Shown here: positions 50,422-58,269 of the stretch, piece after piece | Numbering within the stretch: position 1 is the stretch's first letter | Layout: every line of letters begins with the position of its first letter | Source of the DNA: Anaerocolumna sp. AGMB13025 | Lineage (GTDB): Bacteria; Bacillota; Clostridia; Lachnospirales; Lachnospiraceae | Direction of reading: 5' to 3' | Assembly: GCF_029689925.1 (NCBI RefSeq) | Contig: NZ_CP121445.1 | Coordinates: 1,977,001 to 2,041,000 of the forward strand | DNA: 64,000 bases | Position numbers and translations under genes: made by a program | Notes under the pieces: generated by a model | What the model saw: only the letters and a program-made list of their open reading frames with translations | Databases searched by the model: none | What the model was told of the DNA's origin: nothing

Positions 50422-51405
50422 ATGAAAGCGGATAAAATTTTAGAAACTAGCAGTAGTTCTGGAATACAGGATAAATTATTTACTAAAACAAGTTGGACTC
50501 CGGTTGAAATTGAAAGTATAGAATCAATACCAAAAGGGGATATGCCAGGAGATAAGGTTATAATAGGTCCGGATAATATAAAAAAGGCCCAGACAATATT
50601 TCCGGTCATATTAGATCTGCTAATCCCTGTACTAAAGGAACACCCCAAGCAGAGAGCAGTAATTTCTGTATTCGGAGGTTCGGGTGTCGGAAAGTCCGGC
50701 ATTGCATCTTTGATTTCTTATTATTTGAATGAATTAAAGATAGGAAGTTATACCATATCCGGTGATAACTATCCCCACCGGATTCCAAAATATAATGATG
50801 CCGAGCGGTTGAGGGTGTTCAGGCAAAGCGGAATAAGAGGACTGCTTGCTCATGGAAAGTATCGTAAGGACTTTGCACAAGTGTTAAAAGACCTCCAGCA
50901 AAAAGGGGTAGATTCAGACCCTGAATATGCCAGGGAATATTCCTGGTTAAAGCTATATCAGGAATCTGGGCGTAATGGACTTAAGAATTACTTAGGAACG
51001 GAGAGGGAAATTAACTTTCAGGAATTAAATTCAATCATAGCCCGATTTAAAAATGGAGAGGATAGCATTTATCTGAAAAGAATGGGCAGGGAAGAAACTG
51101 ACCTCTGGTACGAAGAAGTTGATTTTGCCGATAAAGATGTAATGATTCTTGAATGGACTCATGGGAATAATCATAATCTTCAGGGAATAGACTTCCCGAT
51201 TATGCTAAACAGTACCCCAAAGGAAACCTTAGAGCAGCGGAAATCCCGCAACAGAGGAGATGATACGGACAGTCCTTTCATCAAGATGGTTCTTGCCCTG
51301 GAACAGGAAATCCTGATATCTCAAGCCAAAAGAGCAAAAATGATTGTTGCCCAAAGCGGTGAGATAGTATCCTATCGTGATTTTGTAAGTGTAATGTTGG
51401 AATAG
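50422..51405 (+). CDS. P-loop kinase-like protein (adenylylsulfate/uridine-kinase fold)
   Basis: Cytoplasmic NTP-binding protein with Walker A GGSGVGKSG (about residues 85-93) at the start of an alpha/beta domain of about 230 residues. DNYPHR follows the second strand, as in phosphoribulokinase/uridine-kinase relatives. ILEWTHGN may be the Walker B or substrate strand. The substrate cannot be read from sequence, but its place between sugar permeases and a GH13 phosphorylase suggests a sugar. The track ORF begins with GTG at 50401; AAAAGGAG then points to the ATG at 50422. Confidence 0.65.
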   Translation: MKADKILETSSSSGIQDKLFTKTSWTPVEIESIESIPKGDMPGDKVIIGPDNIKKAQTIFPVILDLLIPVLKEHPKQRAVISVFGGSGVGKSGIASLISYYLNELKIGSYTISGDNYPHRIPKYNDAERLRVFRQSGIRGLLAHGKYRKDFAQVLKDLQQKGVDSDPEYAREYSWLKLYQESGRNGLKNYLGTEREINFQELNSIIARFKNGEDSIYLKRMGREETDLWYEEVDFADKDVMILEWTHGNNHNLQGIDFPIMLNSTPKETLEQRKSRNRGDDTDSPFIKMVLALEQEILISQAKRAKMIVAQSGEIVSYRDFVSVMLE

Positions 51406-51488
51406 AATTAGTGTATATAGACCCATTTTGGTAATGAAAGGAGGCGAGAGTTATCGAAGATATTATCAAAAATAGTATTAAAGATGGT

Positions 51489-53210
51489 ATGAAAGATAAG
51501 GATAAAAAACCATTACATGCAGGTCCTATGTTAAATGCCTATCCGGATAGTATGGGAGGCACTTTGGGTGATATTATTTCTTTGTTGCAGTTACCGGAAT
51601 TGGAACAGGTATTTCAGTCCTTTTATATTCTGCCAAGTATTTTTAATACCGATCTTGACAGAGGATTTTCCGTTATTGATTATGAGTTGAATGATTTATA
51701 TGCCACCAGGGAGGACTTAGCGGTTCTTAAGAATATGAATATTGCATTGAAACTGGATATTATCCTTAACCATTCCTCTGTGTTATCAAAACAATTTCAG
51801 GATATTCTGATACATGGTGAACATTCTAAGTATCAGGATTTTTTTATTAAATGGAATGATTTTTGGAAGGGTTATGGTGAACTGACAGAAGAAGGATATA
51901 TCAAGCCAGAAGAGAAATATATGAAAAACATGTTTTTCAGAAAACCAGGTCTGCCAATCCTTAGTGTATTAATGCCGGATGGAAAAGAGGTACCCTATTG
52001 GAATACCTTTTATCAGGAAATAAAATATAAGACCATAGGCGTTCAGTCACTGATGAAAGCTATGGATATCCAGTATGCTGCCGCATTAAAATTATCGGAG
52101 ATAATGAATGCATCTATATTAGAAGGGAAAAAACCAAAAGAAATAGATTTTGGACCCTTTAAGCAATATAGAGATAGAGCAATAGGACTTTTGGAATCAA
52201 ATCGGGAATATCTGGGTCAAATGGATTTAAACATTAAATCAGACCTGGTATGGGATTTCTATAAAGAAACCTTAAGTAAACTAAAAACCTACGGTGCAGA
52301 TCTAATCAGACTAGATGCCTTTGCCTACGCGCCGAAAGAACCTGGTGAAAGGAACTTTCTTAACGATCCGGGAACCTGGGAATTGCTAAAGAAAATAAAA
52401 ATCCTTGCAGAGCAGTTTGATTTGGAGGTCCTTCCGGAAATACATGCAAAATATGAAGAAAAAATTCATGAAAGACTTGCAAAAGAAGGTTATATGACCT
52501 ACGATTTTTTCCTGCCCGGTTTACTGCTCGATGCCATAGAGAAGCACTCAAACCAATATCTGCTTCAGTGGCTTTGGGATATCCGGGAATATGATATTAA
52601 GACGGTTAATATGCTTGGCTGTCATGACGGTATTCCTTTACTGGATTTAAAAGGTCTGATACCAGATAAGGAAATTGAAGAATTAATAGGACTAGTTGTT
52701 GCCAGAGGCGGTCAAGTTAAGGATCTTCATGGGAAAAAGAATATCTACTATCAGGTAAACGCAGCTTACTACAGCGCACTGGGAGAAGATGACAATAAAC
52801 TGCTTTTAGCCAGGGCGATTCAACTATTTATGCCTGGTAAACCCCAGATTTGGTATCTGGATTTATTAGCCGGGAAGAATGATTATAAAGGGGTTAAAAG
52901 GGCAGGCGAGAACGGTCATAAAGAGATTAACCGGACGAATCTGACGGTTGAACAGGTAAAGAGAGAACTGAAACGGAAGGTTGTTAAAGAACAACTGAAA
53001 CTGCTTCGTTTTAGAAACAGCTGTGCAGCTTTTGGTTTTGATTCCGATTTGAAAGTGTTTCAGACGGATAAACATATACTTAAATTAAAATGGGAAAACA
53101 ACGAAGAAAGTGCAATACTGAAAGCAAATCTAAAGACCTATTGTTTTGAAATAGAGGCTGCTGATAAAGAGGGAAATATTAAATTCCTGTATAAAGCCGG
53201 ATTTCAATAA
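51489..53210 (+). CDS. GH13_18-type sugar phosphorylase (sucrose-phosphorylase-like)
   Basis: TIM-barrel enzyme expected to split a glucoside with phosphate to glucose-1-phosphate. Family features: LDIILNHSS near the first conserved region, nucleophile Asp in IRLDAFAY (near 275), acid/base Glu in LPEIHAKYEE (near 317), and GCHDGIP with the transition-state Asp (near 379). Not clearly sucrose phosphorylase itself. The start is odd: AAAGGAGG at 51437-51444 is followed at normal distance by no ATG, GTG or TTG in this frame (GTT at 51450, ATC at 51453), and the first ATG is at 51489. A near-cognate start upstream is possible. Last gene of the carbohydrate operon. Confidence 0.82.
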   Translation: MKDKDKKPLHAGPMLNAYPDSMGGTLGDIISLLQLPELEQVFQSFYILPSIFNTDLDRGFSVIDYELNDLYATREDLAVLKNMNIALKLDIILNHSSVLSKQFQDILIHGEHSKYQDFFIKWNDFWKGYGELTEEGYIKPEEKYMKNMFFRKPGLPILSVLMPDGKEVPYWNTFYQEIKYKTIGVQSLMKAMDIQYAAALKLSEIMNASILEGKKPKEIDFGPFKQYRDRAIGLLESNREYLGQMDLNIKSDLVWDFYKETLSKLKTYGADLIRLDAFAYAPKEPGERNFLNDPGTWELLKKIKILAEQFDLEVLPEIHAKYEEKIHERLAKEGYMTYDFFLPGLLLDAIEKHSNQYLLQWLWDIREYDIKTVNMLGCHDGIPLLDLKGLIPDKEIEELIGLVVARGGQVKDLHGKKNIYYQVNAAYYSALGEDDNKLLLARAIQLFMPGKPQIWYLDLLAGKNDYKGVKRAGENGHKEINRTNLTVEQVKRELKRKVVKEQLKLLRFRNSCAAFGFDSDLKVFQTDKHILKLKWENNEESAILKANLKTYCFEIEAADKEGNIKFLYKAGFQ

Positions 53211-53258
53211 AACTGGCTGTTTTGTTTTTCTATAAAGCTATTAGAATCGTATAGATAG

Positions 53259-53296
53259 AAAGAGCGAAAGCATATCAAATGCAGCGCTCTTTTTTT
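53259..53296 (+). terminator. Terminator of the carbohydrate operon
   Basis: AAAGAGCG pairs with CGCTCTTT (53261-53292 core), followed by a T-run. Confidence 0.85.
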
Positions 53297-53339
53297 ATTG
53301 CATAGGAAACTTCTTCGAACTTACCTATGCAATAAAAAA
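53291..53339. repeat. 16-bp perfect inverted repeat
   Basis: TTTTTTATTGCATAGG (53291-53306) and CCTATGCAATAAAAAA (53324-53339). It shares its T-run with the preceding terminator and may terminate from the other side. A CTTCC/GGAAG arm pair follows to 53376. Nothing else is seen before the box at 53432. Confidence 0.7.
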
Positions 53340-53431
53340 GCCTTCCAGGCAGGATGCGCATGACGCACTTAAGGAAGATTGTCAACTGGCGGCTTATATA
53401 TGTAAAACCGCTAAAAAATAAAATTTTGTAT

Positions 53432-53459
53432 CGAAAAGTATTTTTTTCTGTCATATTAT
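53432..53459 (+). promoter_or_regulatory. TCATATTAT-box promoter-like element (triple-HTH gene)
   Basis: CGAAA at 53432-53436, exactly 14 nt, TCATATTAT at 53451-53459. A second ATATTATAG follows at about 53465. The start codon is 80 bp away. Confidence 0.6.
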
Positions 53460-53538
53460 ATGTAATATTATAGTTAAAAGTTATAAAGGCTTTTCGGAGA
53501 TACCGGGGATAATGAATACCAAAGGGGAGAGTTGAATT

Positions 53539-54753
53539 ATGTTGAAAGATGACGTACTAATGTCGAAAGAAGACGGGTTAAAACTTAAGATTATACGGGA
53601 TAACATGGGATTGTCAGTTGCAGAATTTTCTGAAAAAACAAAAATCAACCCAAGTTTTATTAATCTGCTGGAAAAGGGTTGTTTACCCCTGTCCACAAGG
53701 GATAAAAGAAAAATAAGCGAAACCTTTGAACTGCCGGAGAATTGGTTCGATGCCATCGATATTAGCGGCTATGTAGAAGAACAGGAGTTAAAAGGGGAGG
53801 TAAAGGTAACAGATGAGTCGGATTACAATGACAAGGATACCAAGAATACAGCAAAACAAAATCTATATATTGCAGACGGTGAATCGTTAAAAGCAACCAG
53901 AACGATATTAGGATTATCCAGAAAAGAGATTGCAGCTGCCATCGGTGTAACCTCCGTTCAAATCGGTTACATAGAAACCGGTAAAAGAAATTTAACGGAT
54001 AAGATTAAAAAGAAACTGAATGATTATCTAAAAACAAGTTTATTGACAACTCCGCAAAACCAATGCATAAAGTTAGGAGATATCAATGCCATCTGTTTTA
54101 AGAATCAAGACCAAGAAATGACTATTTATAACATTTCAGGTGACGATATCGTAAATAAAATTAAAATGCTTAGAAAAGAAAAACGTTATACGCAAATTGA
54201 AGTCTCAGAAAAATCCGGAGTAAACCGAAGCCAGCTGAGTATGATTGAAAATGGTAAGATACCAATCAGCAAGAAAGTGAAGATAAAATTACTTGATTTT
54301 ATTTCAGCAGAAGAGGGTATCAAATTTCAACCACAGAATCCTATTATGGACAGAAATGCAGTGGATAGTAACACGGAAGAGGATAGTAACAGCGTAAAGA
54401 ATAATAACAGGGTAGAGGATTATAACAGAGTAGAGGATAGTAACAGAGCAGAGGATAGTAACAAGGTAAAGGATAGTAACCGGGCAGAGGATAGCAATAG
54501 TGCAGAGAGGAATTATAGGGCAGAGGATAGCAATAGTGCAGAGAAGAATTATAGGGCAGAGGATAGTAATATAGCTAATGAGTATAATTCGGCAGAGGTT
54601 GCAGTTCCAGAACAAATCAAACTTAAGGAAATTTCAGCAAATATTGCCGCTAATAAATTTGAATTAATTAAAATGATTGCATCCATGAAAAAAACAAGAG
54701 ATGAACTAATCTCTAATATAGGTATGCTGGAAAAAGTTTTGAGCAATATGTAA
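53539..54753 (+). CDS. Triple XRE helix-turn-helix protein with 18-bp repeat linker
   Basis: Three separate Cro/C1-type HTH domains: about residues 12-60 (LKIIRDNMGLSVAEFSEKT), 112-160 (LKATRTILGLSRKEIAAAIG) and 207-255 (IKMLRKEKRYTQIEVSEKSG). A linker of about 60 residues built from SNRAED-like hexapeptides follows (54370-54575 in DNA), then a terminal helical segment (about 360-404) with coiled-coil character. No effector or catalytic domain is visible. Three DNA-binding heads on one chain suggest binding to several sites or a clustered operator. First gene of the 53-64 kb cluster, behind a TCATATTAT box; it could be its regulator. Confidence 0.78.
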   Translation: MLKDDVLMSKEDGLKLKIIRDNMGLSVAEFSEKTKINPSFINLLEKGCLPLSTRDKRKISETFELPENWFDAIDISGYVEEQELKGEVKVTDESDYNDKDTKNTAKQNLYIADGESLKATRTILGLSRKEIAAAIGVTSVQIGYIETGKRNLTDKIKKKLNDYLKTSLLTTPQNQCIKLGDINAICFKNQDQEMTIYNISGDDIVNKIKMLRKEKRYTQIEVSEKSGVNRSQLSMIENGKIPISKKVKIKLLDFISAEEGIKFQPQNPIMDRNAVDSNTEEDSNSVKNNNRVEDYNRVEDSNRAEDSNKVKDSNRAEDSNSAERNYRAEDSNSAEKNYRAEDSNIANEYNSAEVAVPEQIKLKEISANIAANKFELIKMIASMKKTRDELISNIGMLEKVLSNM

Positions 54754-54806
54754 ATTTTAGAAATCATAGAAGTTGTTACTATAGTTCAAGTCATGAATAA
54801 TAAAAC

Positions 54807-54845
54807 GCAGTGAAAGTAAGAAAGATTGCTTTCACTGCATTTTTG
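54807..54845. terminator. Terminator between convergent genes
   Basis: GCAGTGAAAG (54807-54816) pairs with CTTTCACTGC (54829-54838), then ATTTTT. Downstream, ACGGTTTGAAAGTTATCTTT is repeated twice (54856-54898); the second copy reaches the stop codon of the minus-strand gene. Confidence 0.85.
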
Positions 54846-54890
54846 TTAGTTATGGACGGTTTGAAAGTTATCTTTTGTACGGTTTGAAAG

Positions 54891-55577
54891 TTATCTTTTG
54901 GATGGTTTTGTAACTTTTATTTTATATTTGTGTTTTCTTTTTTTTAACCGGTAAATATTTATACTTGTGCCCAGTAGGGTAAGAAAGCCTGCCAGAAGAA
55001 TAAATAAACAGTAATAAATCTGCTTATTTACATTCAAGGCCAGATCTGAACTTAAGGCAGCCATTATATGTATTTGCTGGTTGTCTTTATCGGCAGCCAG
55101 GGATAATGCATCCGGGTCTGTTATAAAGTTATGGATATCCACTAATAAGGCATTGGAAGCATATGTCATATAATTCAGAGACGAATACAGAGAATTACCA
55201 TAGCTTAATAGCGGTAGGGGGTGTTTTCGATAAAGTATGGGCTTATTATACTCCTGCATAGCATTTAATGAAACAATTAACTTATCATTGCTTTTAGAAT
55301 CCTTATATTGCTTTTTTAATTCTGAGGATTTATTTATAATGTCCGTAACTATCTCCATTTTCATACAGGTTATATTGGTGAAATAAGTACCTTCCGGTAA
55401 ATAATTTTTGCCAAAGCAGGCTTCGTAATCCTGTTCTACCAAATTATATACAGACTTTGCCTCTTTGGTAGAAATCAGCAGACTAAATGCACTATAAGTT
55501 ATGGCAGCAGCGGCCAGAACCAAAAGGCAAACATTACAACAGTTGTTCAGAATTCCCGATACTTTCATTTTCTTCAT
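54891..55577 (-). CDS. Membrane protein of unknown function, two TM helices
   Basis: Not recognised. One transmembrane helix near residues 12-33 and another near 186-208 enclose an extracytoplasmic domain of about 150 residues with several Cys (two in the first helix region, one each near 54 and 71) and helical character. A basic cytoplasmic tail ends the protein (KKRKHKYKIKVTKPSKR). It lies 49 bp behind the 55627 gene on the same strand, so they are probably one operon. Position inside the TCATATTA cluster suggests an envelope function. Confidence 0.6.
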   Translation of the reverse strand: MKKMKVSGILNNCCNVCLLVLAAAAITYSAFSLLISTKEAKSVYNLVEQDYEACFGKNYLPEGTYFTNITCMKMEIVTDIINKSSELKKQYKDSKSNDKLIVSLNAMQEYNKPILYRKHPLPLLSYGNSLYSSLNYMTYASNALLVDIHNFITDPDALSLAADKDNQQIHIMAALSSDLALNVNKQIYYCLFILLAGFLTLLGTSINIYRLKKRKHKYKIKVTKPSKR

Positions 55578-55626
55578 AAGAGCAGTCTCCTTTTAAGCTG
55601 TGAGTGTGATATTAGAATCCTGATAA

Positions 55627-56319
55627 TTAGCAGCCAACAATGCGTTTAACTTTTGTCTTTAGTTTTTTCTCCTTTAATACAGCTTCAAAGTGGTAGAATT
55701 GATAATATAATTCATTTTTTTGCTTATTCGGCAAAGCGGTATGTAAAAATTCCAGGGGGCTTTCAAAAAGTTCCGAACAAACCCCTGCCAGGCGATACTG
55801 CCGGAGGGAGGTGATTGCTTTGGCGGTAGAGAAATAGTAATAAATTTCTTCGATTGATGAAAAAGTGAAATATTCTTTCAGCAGATATTGAAGGCATAAA
55901 CAAGCTCTAAGTTCACCTTCTGAACCGGCAAAAAAACTCTTTGAAAACTTTCCGGTTTCCTGACTCAGTACTTTTTTATAGGATATAATCACATACTCCC
56001 GCATGTTGTAAGGTATTATCTCCGGATAAAGCAAATGAGCCACATAGAAGCAGTCTTTCCGCTTATTCAGCTCTTCCGGAAATATGAGGTACTTATAGGG
56101 TACATAAAGATTAAGTTTTTCAATTATTTTGATATCGAGGCAGTTAACAACCTCCATTGGTGACCAGTTCAGTACCGTTTCAATCGCATAACGAAATAGT
56201 TCCAGTGCAAGTTTGTGATTATTAGAATTGTTATAACAAAAATAACTGGTAGATAAGTTAGCACCTTCTTCATTTGTTAATAAATTTTCATAATCCTTAA
56301 TGATATTTTGTGAATTCAT
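55627..56319 (-). CDS. Soluble helical protein of unknown function
   Basis: Not recognised. 230 residues, mostly helical, rich in Tyr, Leu and Glu, no signal peptide or membrane helix, basic C-terminus (KEKKLKTKVKRIVGC) with a terminal Cys. The sequence has a repeat-like helical layout (LALELFRYAIETVL, LRACLCLQYLLKEYF, EIYYYFSTAKAI), as in TPR-like folds, but no firm TPR signature. The ribosome binding site GAGGGG is good. It reads divergently from 56578, with a TCATATTAA element upstream on its strand. Confidence 0.55.
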   Translation of the reverse strand: MNSQNIIKDYENLLTNEEGANLSTSYFCYNNSNNHKLALELFRYAIETVLNWSPMEVVNCLDIKIIEKLNLYVPYKYLIFPEELNKRKDCFYVAHLLYPEIIPYNMREYVIISYKKVLSQETGKFSKSFFAGSEGELRACLCLQYLLKEYFTFSSIEEIYYYFSTAKAITSLRQYRLAGVCSELFESPLEFLHTALPNKQKNELYYQFYHFEAVLKEKKLKTKVKRIVGC

Positions 56320-56370
56320 AATCCCCTCACCCTTCTTTTATATGTTTTTCATTAGTTTTCATAGCTTTTA

Positions 56371-56379
56371 TTAATATGA
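56371..56379 (-). promoter_or_regulatory. TCATATTAA element, minus strand
   Basis: Complement of TTAATATGA. Its extended sequence TCTATCATATTAATA is identical to that of the element at 62203. The upstream half does not fit: ATATT at N14, CGATA at N16. Confidence 0.45.
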
Positions 56380-56491
56380 TAGAATTTGAAAGAAATATCG
56401 AATTAATAAATAAAATCAATGTAAAAAATCAAAAACAGGCAGTTTTTATAGCCAGTTTTATTTCGTATGTAATAAATGGTTTATTCTTATA

Positions 56492-56519
56492 TGAAAATAA
56501 AAAAAATCAATCATATTAT
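56492..56519 (+). promoter_or_regulatory. TCATATTAT-box promoter-like element
   Basis: TGAAA at 56492-56496, exactly 14 nt, TCATATTAT at 56511-56519. The start codon of the 56578 gene is about 60 bp downstream. Confidence 0.6.
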
Positions 56520-56577
56520 ATGAAACAATTAAAATGAAACTAATTTATATTACTTATTTAGAAACGAGGTATACATT

Positions 56578-57204
56578 ATGTTTTTTAAAATTAGAACAAA
56601 ACTTTACTTTTTCAATACAAAAAAGAAAAGAATAGTAATACTGCTTCTCCCTATTTTGTTATTAGTGGTTTTGGGTGTTATATTTTGTTTTGTTACAAAA
56701 AACAAAACAGATACGCAAACAACAGATAAAATTATACCGTTGGAGGATACTAAATTAAAAACAGAAGAAACCAGGAGTATTACATTAGGAGTAGATATAA
56801 AGAACAAATACAAGGAAGTGCAAGGTACCGATTTTGCTATCTTAGTTACTACAGATGATTTACTTAAAGGTATCGAAACCAATGGAAGTAAAGATTATTA
56901 TAGATATATATTAGAGGATAATGAAGGTAATAAAATAAGCACCATTAAGGATAAAGAAGGAAATGACAGGGATGCCATTTTTGTAAATTATAACAGACTT
57001 TTAAAAGACTTGGTTGTGACGAAAGATATCTCCGGTGGGTATATCACCCCGTATGGATTTACCGCCAATGGAGATACAAAATTCAATAAATATTCGCAAA
57101 GCAAATCCATTGCCATTAAGAATAACGCCGAGTTTACCCCATACCCCATTTATGACGGGAACTATAAGGAAATAGGGATTTTGTATATTGAAACTATGAA
57201 TTAA
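56578..57204 (+). CDS. Single-TM extracytoplasmic protein of unknown function
   Basis: Not recognised. A basic N-terminus and one transmembrane helix (about 19-40) are followed by an extracytoplasmic domain of about 165 residues, beta-rich, with SAF-like or Ig-like character at most (ITLGVDIKNKY, GTDFAILVTTDDLL). The first strands resemble the anchored exported domains of pilus-assembly CpaB/RcpC proteins only vaguely, so I make no assignment. The box promoter directly upstream and the SurA-like gene 70 bp downstream place it in the unknown envelope cluster. Confidence 0.6.
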   Translation: MFFKIRTKLYFFNTKKKRIVILLLPILLLVVLGVIFCFVTKNKTDTQTTDKIIPLEDTKLKTEETRSITLGVDIKNKYKEVQGTDFAILVTTDDLLKGIETNGSKDYYRYILEDNEGNKISTIKDKEGNDRDAIFVNYNRLLKDLVVTKDISGGYITPYGFTANGDTKFNKYSQSKSIAIKNNAEFTPYPIYDGNYKEIGILYIETMN

Positions 57205-57274
57205 TAAATCCTATTTTGATATGAAAATAGAATGAAATGTATGATTAAGTGATGGAAAATGGAGGGTGACAAAC

Positions 57275-58237
57275 ATGTTAACTGATGGTAAAAGGAATAA
57301 TAGTGACCATAAGAAAGATTTAAAACAAAAGAAAAATTCCGGAAAAAACAAAGTGATTTTATCCGGTATCATATCAGTATTTCTGATAGCCGGTTTATGC
57401 GCCTTTTTATTATCGGGCAGGGAAAAAGAAAAGGATCTCCCTGCAAATAATACCTTCGAGGTTGACGAGGTAATGAGAATTAATAATCAAAAAGTAATCA
57501 TGGATGAATTTTTGTTGTATGCGGCAGATGTTTATCAGGGATATAACTTGCAAAAGGATGCAAATTGGGATTCTGTGGTTTCTGATGCTGAAAATAATTC
57601 CATTACCTTCGAAGAACAGGTTAAAGGAACGATTTGTGAGCAAATCAGAATGACCAAAATCCTTTGCCTGAAAGCAAAAGAGGAGGGAATGTCCTTATCG
57701 GAGGACGAGAAGAAAATATTGCTAGAGAATGCGAAAACTTATTATACGAATTTAACTGCTGCCAATGTAGTTGATAAAGCATTAACCGTTGAGCTGATTG
57801 CAAAATTTTATGAAGAAAATGCGCTGGCTCAAAAAGTTTATAACAAAATCGGCGATAGTTACGATACCGATCAGGCATCAATCCAGGAAGCCAATGATAC
57901 GGGTGAGAAGGATTTATCTGGTAAAGAGCAATTTTTTATTGAAACTTATCATAATCTGGCAGCGCAATATGATAAAAATTACAATTATAAAACCTCAATT
58001 AACTGGGATTTATTAAAGCAGATCTCTTTTTCAGAATTGTCAAAAGACAACTCGAAAAAAGCAGCAGATACACCGGGCACGAAAGATGTAACAGAAAAGT
58101 CAGCAACGGAAGAAACTAAAGACTCAACACAAGCAGCAAACATAGCAGAAACAGAAATTACAAATACAGCAGAAACAACGGATTCAACAGAAACTACAGA
58201 TACAGTAGAAACAACAGGTACATCAGATATAAACTAA
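57275..58237 (+). CDS. Membrane-anchored SurA/PrsA N-terminal-like protein without PPIase domain
   Basis: Lysine-rich cytoplasmic leader (about 1-28), one transmembrane helix (about 29-48), then a helical domain beginning EVMRINNQKVIMDEFLLYA, the signature of SurA/PrsA-type chaperone domains (VNGxxIxxxEF). No parvulin PPIase domain follows. The tail from about 255 is a low-complexity TTDSTETTDT-like stretch. It could be an extracytoplasmic chaperone for exported proteins of the cluster (inference). The frame opens with GTG at 57266; GGAGGG (57260-57265) favours the ATG at 57275. The gene is tightly linked to the ParA-like gene (32 bp). Confidence 0.65.
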   Translation: MLTDGKRNNSDHKKDLKQKKNSGKNKVILSGIISVFLIAGLCAFLLSGREKEKDLPANNTFEVDEVMRINNQKVIMDEFLLYAADVYQGYNLQKDANWDSVVSDAENNSITFEEQVKGTICEQIRMTKILCLKAKEEGMSLSEDEKKILLENAKTYYTNLTAANVVDKALTVELIAKFYEENALAQKVYNKIGDSYDTDQASIQEANDTGEKDLSGKEQFFIETYHNLAAQYDKNYNYKTSINWDLLKQISFSELSKDNSKKAADTPGTKDVTEKSATEETKDSTQAANIAETEITNTAETTDSTETTDTVETTGTSDIN

Positions 58238-58269
58238 ACAATAATATTTATCAGCGAGAGGTAATAAGA

